From an uncultured Lachnospiraceae bacterium (GTDB taxonomy: Bacteria; Bacillota; Clostridia; Lachnospirales; Lachnospiraceae): a DNA stretch of 44,354 nucleotides. The position numbers and the translations under genes were made by a program. Below are positions 40,142 to 44,354 of this stretch, piece by piece; position 1 is the first letter of the stretch; each line of letters starts with the position of its first letter. The notes beneath the pieces are model-generated. The model saw nothing but the letters and a program-made list of their open reading frames with translations, did no database searches and was not told the DNA's origin. The stretch is taken from positions 1-44,354 of the forward strand of contig CANQVT010000020.1 of assembly GCA_947627365.1 (NCBI GenBank), read 5' to 3'.

Positions 40142-41068
40142 CTATTGATTCTTTTTCAAAAAATCATCCAGGATTGCCCGATGGACCTGCTCCGTGCGCG
40201 CATTGTCGAGACCCGGCATCGCGTTCACCTCGACGATCACATACTCGCCATCCCCGAAGAGCAGGTCGAGCCCCAGAAGCGGCAGGTCGAACAGCCCCGC
40301 GACCTTCTCGCACAGCGCGAGCACCTTGTCGTCAATGGGGCACTCCGTGATCGAGCCGCCCTGATGGACGTTCGAGCGGAACTCCTCGGTATTGTTGGAA
40401 TTGCGCGTCGCGGAATAGAAGTATTTGCCCTTCAGCATGACGACGCGCAGATCGCGCCCGAAGGAGGTGCTGATGTACTCCTGCGCCATATATGCGACGC
40501 CCGGCTCCTGATGGTCCAGATACGCATCGAGCTCTTCCCTCGAATGGATCAGCTCCACGCCGACGCCGCCGTAGCCGTTGTCCGGCTTGATGACAAACGG
40601 GAAGCCCATCTCCTTCACGATCGAATCCCTGTCGCTGTGCTTGAAAATCACATGCGTGCGCGGCACGCGGATCCCGTTCGCGGCAAGACGGCCGTAGGTG
40701 ATGATCTTGCTGCGCGCTGCGGAGAACTCCTCCAGATTTAGGATGCATTTGCAACCCGCCTGAATCAGAAGATGCTCGGCCACAAGCGCGTCCGTATTCG
40801 AGATCGCCGGAAGGAAATACTCCGGCAGCTCCACTTCCTCGCCCAGATAACGCGCCCTGAGCCGATTACCCGGATCGATGCTGAGATCCAGATATTCGAG
40901 GACGACTTTCTTGAAGATCGTAGCCTCCATTTTGTGGACATATTCCTTGCCGTCCTTTCCTAGCACCTTGAAGACCGGGGTATCCGTCTTAAGCATCTCG
41001 ATCCCGTACTTCTCGATCAGGTCGTCCACATTCGCACACAGCATCCATGGCTGTTTAAAATCACGCAT
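40142..41068 (-). CDS. ATP-grasp ligase, RimK-like
   Basis: The protein has 308 residues. The ATP-grasp core has the IKPDNGYGGVGVELI glycine loop, AQEYISTSFGRDLRVVML and the metal site LDLLFGDGEYVIVEVNAMPGL. The N-terminal 100 residues are a distinct preATP-grasp part. RimK-like enzymes form amide bonds between an acyl phosphate and an amine, often adding amino acids to peptides. It lies 15 nt before the GH3 gene and 21 nt behind another ATP-grasp gene. Confidence 0.87.
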   Translation of the reverse strand: MRDFKQPWMLCANVDDLIEKYGIEMLKTDTPVFKVLGKDGKEYVHKMEATIFKKVVLEYLDLSIDPGNRLRARYLGEEVELPEYFLPAISNTDALVAEHLLIQAGCKCILNLEEFSAARSKIITYGRLAANGIRVPRTHVIFKHSDRDSIVKEMGFPFVIKPDNGYGGVGVELIHSREELDAYLDHQEPGVAYMAQEYISTSFGRDLRVVMLKGKYFYSATRNSNNTEEFRSNVHQGGSITECPIDDKVLALCEKVAGLFDLPLLGLDLLFGDGEYVIVEVNAMPGLDNARTEQVHRAILDDFLKKNQ

Positions 41069-41089
41069 AACAAATACCTCCTCCGAACC

Positions 41090-42448
41090 TTATTTGCACT
41101 GCTCTACCAGATAAGCCGTGTTCTTGATCGCGTTCTCGGACACAAGGCCCGGGAAGTCCTCGGCTATGCTTTTAAGCTCCGCCAGAAGCTCCTCGCCCGT
41201 GGCAAAGCCTCCGATGACTACCTCGAAGTGCTCCGAGCGCCTCTCGCCGTACTGCGACACGCTCAGGAACATATGCTTCACGCTCTCGCGCTCGCCGATC
41301 TTTTTGTACGTCTCCTCGTCAACCTTGCAGATCTCAAAGTTGAGCACATACTTGAGCTTAGCCGGGTCCGACAAATCTTCCTTCGGACCGCCGAAAATGC
41401 CCTCCGCGTAGGTGATCAGCGGATTCCTGTTGTCCATGGTCACTGCCACCGTGTTCGTCAGGCCGGAGAATCTCGGGTTGACCTCGATGACGTACCAATC
41501 CCCGTCCTTGTACATCAGGTCGAGGTTGGCTCCTCCGCCGAACTGGTAATCCTTCGCCATCTTAAGCAGCATCTCGCGCAGCTCCTTCACATGGTACTTC
41601 TCCGATGTGACCGGACCGAACTTCACACGCTGGAAGGAGTCCGACACGCCCGTGAACGGAGTTGAATCGCCCATGTACAGGCGGATTGGGTAGGAAGCGT
41701 GGTACACTCCATCTGCGCCGTAGACCTCCGCGCTGAAGTCCTCGCCCCTGATGAGTTCTTCTACGATCACGTCGGACTTGTTGTTCTCGGAGGTCAGGAT
41801 CGCGGCGGCTTCCTCGAAAGTGTCCGCGGTCTGGATCCCGATCGAGCCGGCGCTGACTGTCTCCTTGATGATGACCGGGTAGTTGAACTGGCTCACCCGG
41901 TACAGGATATATTCCTTGTAGATATTGCACTTGATGTTCCCGACAGTCTTCTCCGCCCAGAACTGTTCGTTGTGGACAAAAATGCTCCCTGCGACCTTGA
42001 AGCCGTAGTAGCGCAGCGCCATGGACGAGCGCCACTTATCGTAGAACGCCATGGCCGTCGACACGGGATGCGCGATGGTGCGGATCCCTTTCTCTTGAAG
42101 CTCCTCGGCGATCACTGCGTCCTTAATAAAGTTCCAGTCGATCGGATAGTTGCCGGTCGAGATTCCCATGACCACATCGGGCTTTTGGTCAACGATGATA
42201 TCTACGATCTGATCTGCGCTGTCCGTCGCCTCAGTGAGGATATACTGCACGTTCTTCGGGCGCGGAAGCTCCCCGCCGTTGTCGGCGTCCATGAGGATAT
42301 CGCCGCCCTTGGTCGCCACGAAGCAGATCTCATGCTCCGGATAGTGCGCCGCGAGGCCGTCCCACAGCTCGGCGCGCTGCGGATAGAGCAGCGACAGCTT
42401 GCGGTTCTCCATAACAGATGACGATGTGTTGTAGAATACGATTTTCAT
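41090..42448 (-). CDS. ATP-grasp ligase, carboxylate-amine type
   Basis: The protein has 452 residues. The ATP-grasp core has IKETVSAGSIGIQTA, VEELIRGEDFSAEVYG and the metal site LDLMYKDGDWYVIEVNPRFSGL. It is longer than the neighbouring ATP-grasp enzyme, with a C-terminal extension of about 120 residues. Likely reaction: ATP-dependent joining of a carboxylic acid to an amine. The substrate is unknown. It follows the ABC exporter gene by 45 nt. Confidence 0.87.
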   Translation of the reverse strand: MKIVFYNTSSSVMENRKLSLLYPQRAELWDGLAAHYPEHEICFVATKGGDILMDADNGGELPRPKNVQYILTEATDSADQIVDIIVDQKPDVVMGISTGNYPIDWNFIKDAVIAEELQEKGIRTIAHPVSTAMAFYDKWRSSMALRYYGFKVAGSIFVHNEQFWAEKTVGNIKCNIYKEYILYRVSQFNYPVIIKETVSAGSIGIQTADTFEEAAAILTSENNKSDVIVEELIRGEDFSAEVYGADGVYHASYPIRLYMGDSTPFTGVSDSFQRVKFGPVTSEKYHVKELREMLLKMAKDYQFGGGANLDLMYKDGDWYVIEVNPRFSGLTNTVAVTMDNRNPLITYAEGIFGGPKEDLSDPAKLKYVLNFEICKVDEETYKKIGERESVKHMFLSVSQYGERRSEHFEVVIGGFATGEELLAELKSIAEDFPGLVSENAIKNTAYLVEQCK

Positions 42449-42493
42449 AATAGCTTCCTCCTCTATACTTTCCTATCGGATATTTGATCTGTC

Positions 42494-44284
42494 TCAGTTC
42501 GCGAACTGCGCACGGTAAAGTCTCGCGTACTCGCCGCCGCGCTTTAAGAGGTCCTCGTGGTTGCCCTGCTCCACGATGTGCCCGTTCTGCATGACGAGGA
42601 TGATATCCGCGCCGCGGATCGTGGAGAGACGGTGGGCGATAATGAAGCTGGTCCTGCCCTCGCGCAGCCGGTTCACGGCCTCCTGGATCTGCGCCTCGGT
42701 CTTGGTGTCGACCGAGCTCGTCGCCTCATCGAGAATCAGGATGTTCGGCTTCGTGAGGAACGCTCTGGCGATCGTCACAAGCTGCTTCTCACCGGCGGAC
42801 ACTGCCGTCTGCTCGTTGTCCAGGATCGTCCCGTAGCCTAACGGCAACGATTTCACGAACCGATCCACAAAGGTCGCCTCGCAGGCGCCGAAGAAGTCTT
42901 CACGTGTGATCTCTTTCAGCTTCGGGACTCCATATATGATATTCTCCGCAAGCGTTGCGTTGTACAGCCAGGTATCCTGCAGCACCATGCCGATGTTGCG
43001 GCGCAGCGCCTTGCGGCTCAGCTTGTGCAGCTCAATGTTTCCATCCAGTATGATCTGTCCGCTGTTGATCTCATAGAAGCGCTCGATGAGGTTGACGAGC
43101 GTGGTCTTGCCTGCGCCCGTGCCGCCCACGATCGCCACGGTCTGGCCGGGCTTTACGGTGAGGTTCATGTGCTCGATCAGCTTCTTGTCCGGCGTGTAGC
43201 TGAAGGATACGTCGCGGAACTCGATCTGCCCCTTGAGCTGATACTCGTCGTACGCGTCGTCCGCGTCCGCCGGTTCGTCCTCGCTCTCGAGCATGTCGTA
43301 GATGCGCTCCAGGGAGGCAAGGCCCGACTGCAGGGTGCTGATCATCTGCGCCAGGTTGCTGAACGGCTGCTGGAACTGTCTCGCGTACTGGATGAACGCC
43401 TGCACGTCACCCACGCTCATCTGTCCGCCTATAATCTTGAACGCGCCGAACAGCGCCACGATGACGTAGTTTAAGTTGGTGAGCAGACGCGACAGCGGCT
43501 GGATCAGGTTCGAGATGATCGTCGCCTTCATCGTCGCATTGTAGAGCTCCGTGTTCTGTGCGCGGAACGTCTCGCCGAACGGCTCCTCCTGGTCGTACGC
43601 TTTGATGATGTTGTGACCGTTGAAGCTCTCCTCCACGTTCGCGTTGATCTGTCCCATATACTGCCACTGCTTCGCAAACGCCGGCTTCGAGGCCGTCGTG
43701 ATCTTCTTCACGATCACGCCCGAGAGCGGGATCAGCAGAGCAGTGACGAGCGCCAGCTGCCAGGACAGCGTGAACATCATCGCGACCATGCCGATCAGCA
43801 TCAGCAGGTAGTAGACGAAGTCACCGCCGGTCTGATTCAGCGTCTGAACCACGTTGTCCACGTCGTTGGACGTCCGGCTCATGATGTCGCCGCGCTGGTT
43901 TGTATCGTAGAAATTGAGGGGCAGGGTCCACAGCTTTTCCTCGACCTTGCTGCGCAGGTCCATCGCGATGTGCGAGGTGATCCCCGCAGAGGTCCGGCCC
44001 GCTATCCATTTTGCGACAAACTGAAAGATGTAGACCGCCATCGACGCACACGCCCATAAGATGAACGTCTTCCAGCGGATGCCGCCTGCGGCGAGTCCGT
44101 CCACGATCGCGTCCGTGGCATTTCCCATGATGCGCGGTCCGATCGCCGTGAAGATGCCGGCCACGACCAGCATCACCAGCATCAGCGTGCACGCCGCCTT
44201 GTATCCTCCGAAGAGGCCGAGCAGCTTTCGGAACATGCCCTTCTTTGCTTTCTTTTTCGGTGTTTTCGCTTCTCCGGTACTCAT
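42494..44284 (-). CDS. ABC exporter half-transporter (heterodimer partner 2)
   Basis: The protein has 596 residues: six-helix membrane domain (about 25-320) and ATPase with Walker A GGTGAGKTT, signature VSAGEKQ in place of LSGGQ, Walker B ILILDEATSS and H-loop AHRLST. The altered signature is common in one half of heterodimeric TmrAB/BmrCD-type exporters. The start overlaps the stop of the preceding ABC gene by 4 bp. It probably exports the product of the GH3/ATP-grasp enzymes or acts in efflux. Confidence 0.92.
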   Translation of the reverse strand: MSTGEAKTPKKKAKKGMFRKLLGLFGGYKAACTLMLVMLVVAGIFTAIGPRIMGNATDAIVDGLAAGGIRWKTFILWACASMAVYIFQFVAKWIAGRTSAGITSHIAMDLRSKVEEKLWTLPLNFYDTNQRGDIMSRTSNDVDNVVQTLNQTGGDFVYYLLMLIGMVAMMFTLSWQLALVTALLIPLSGVIVKKITTASKPAFAKQWQYMGQINANVEESFNGHNIIKAYDQEEPFGETFRAQNTELYNATMKATIISNLIQPLSRLLTNLNYVIVALFGAFKIIGGQMSVGDVQAFIQYARQFQQPFSNLAQMISTLQSGLASLERIYDMLESEDEPADADDAYDEYQLKGQIEFRDVSFSYTPDKKLIEHMNLTVKPGQTVAIVGGTGAGKTTLVNLIERFYEINSGQIILDGNIELHKLSRKALRRNIGMVLQDTWLYNATLAENIIYGVPKLKEITREDFFGACEATFVDRFVKSLPLGYGTILDNEQTAVSAGEKQLVTIARAFLTKPNILILDEATSSVDTKTEAQIQEAVNRLREGRTSFIIAHRLSTIRGADIILVMQNGHIVEQGNHEDLLKRGGEYARLYRAQFAN

Positions 44285-44354
44285 GCGCTCACCTCCGCTT
44301 CTTCCGTCGGCTGGGTCGAGGCGATCTCCTGATAGGTCGCGCAGCGCGCGATCA
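44281..44354 (-). CDS. ABC exporter half-transporter, C-terminal end only
   Basis: The gene runs off the right edge. The visible 24 residues (IARCATYQEIASTQPTEEAE and VSA, then TGA) are the usual tail of an ABC exporter ATPase (ARCxxYxEIxxSQ). The TGA overlaps the ATG of the next ABC gene (ATGA), as in heterodimeric exporters. Confidence 0.8.
   Translation of the reverse strand, partial: IARCATYQEIASTQPTEEAEVSA

Noticed and set aside
1-44354. CRISPR arrays, tRNA or rRNA genes, transposases, phage genes
   Set aside because: I saw no repeat-spacer pattern, no tRNA or rRNA signature and no transposase or integrase motif in any frame.

Overview
The window looks like chromosome of a GC-rich anaerobic Clostridia member, probably Lachnospiraceae. 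The reasons are a formate-tetrahydrofolate ligase start next to a metV/metF/rnfC2 set (methyl branch of the Wood-Ljungdahl pathway), strong Gram-positive ribosome binding sites, sigma-A promoters with 17-bp spacers, GHKL/LytTR signalling and Gram-positive style exporters. Nearly everything from 8 kb rightward lies on the minus strand, so the text below follows transcription from right to left.

Region 1 (1-8.06 kb) is housekeeping: the 5' end of fhs behind a long structured leader RNA and a sigma-A promoter, a YdcF-like membrane protein, a SEC-C protein, a hybrid histidine kinase with an extracellular solute-binding sensor, and on the plus strand an rnfC2-like gene fused to a MetV-like module, a second metV, and metF, closed by a strong terminator.

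Region 2 (8.09-24.07 kb) is a large RiPP locus. It has six small precursor-like genes: two with nitrile-hydratase-type (NHLP) leaders, three with Nif11-type leaders, and one with a short leader and a zinc-ribbon-like tail. It has three different radical SAM enzymes (a B12-type C-methyltransferase-like protein, a SPASM protein, and a PoyD-like epimerase), an NHLM exporter (HlyD-like, ABC1, ABC2), a GNAT-like protein, a putative HExxH metallopeptidase, a secreted acidic protein and an ECF sigma factor. Six promoters share a motif close to AACrGAA-N12-CGTATC with exactly the same spacing. One of them precedes the ECF sigma gene itself, so this is very likely an autoregulated ECF regulon. A triple repeat with exact 21-bp period, of the kind bound by LytTR regulators, sits upstream of the ECF operon. 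The C39 peptidase domain of this locus's ABC1 has lost both its catalytic Cys (to Ser) and His (to Arg).

Region 3 (24.07-38.4 kb) is one same-strand run. It starts with an AgrA/AgrC-like LytTR regulator and GHKL kinase, continues through a STAS protein, a dCache-HAMP-PP2C phosphatase, a lipoprotein, a membrane sensor, an MFS protein, a GNAT protein and an RsbW-like kinase, and ends in a second NHLM exporter whose C39 domain is intact. The STAS/PP2C/RsbW trio is a complete partner-switching module placed with a peptide exporter.

Region 4 (38.4-44.35 kb) is a separate biosynthetic operon: two ABC exporter halves, two ATP-grasp ligases and a GH3-family (acyl acid-amido synthetase) enzyme.

A working model, which is inference: the LytTR system senses a cue (perhaps an exported peptide) and fires the ECF operon. 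The ECF factor then switches on precursor peptides with several kinds of core. These are modified by three radical SAM chemistries, exported by one or both NHLM machines, and cut by the intact C39 domain or by the metallopeptidase.
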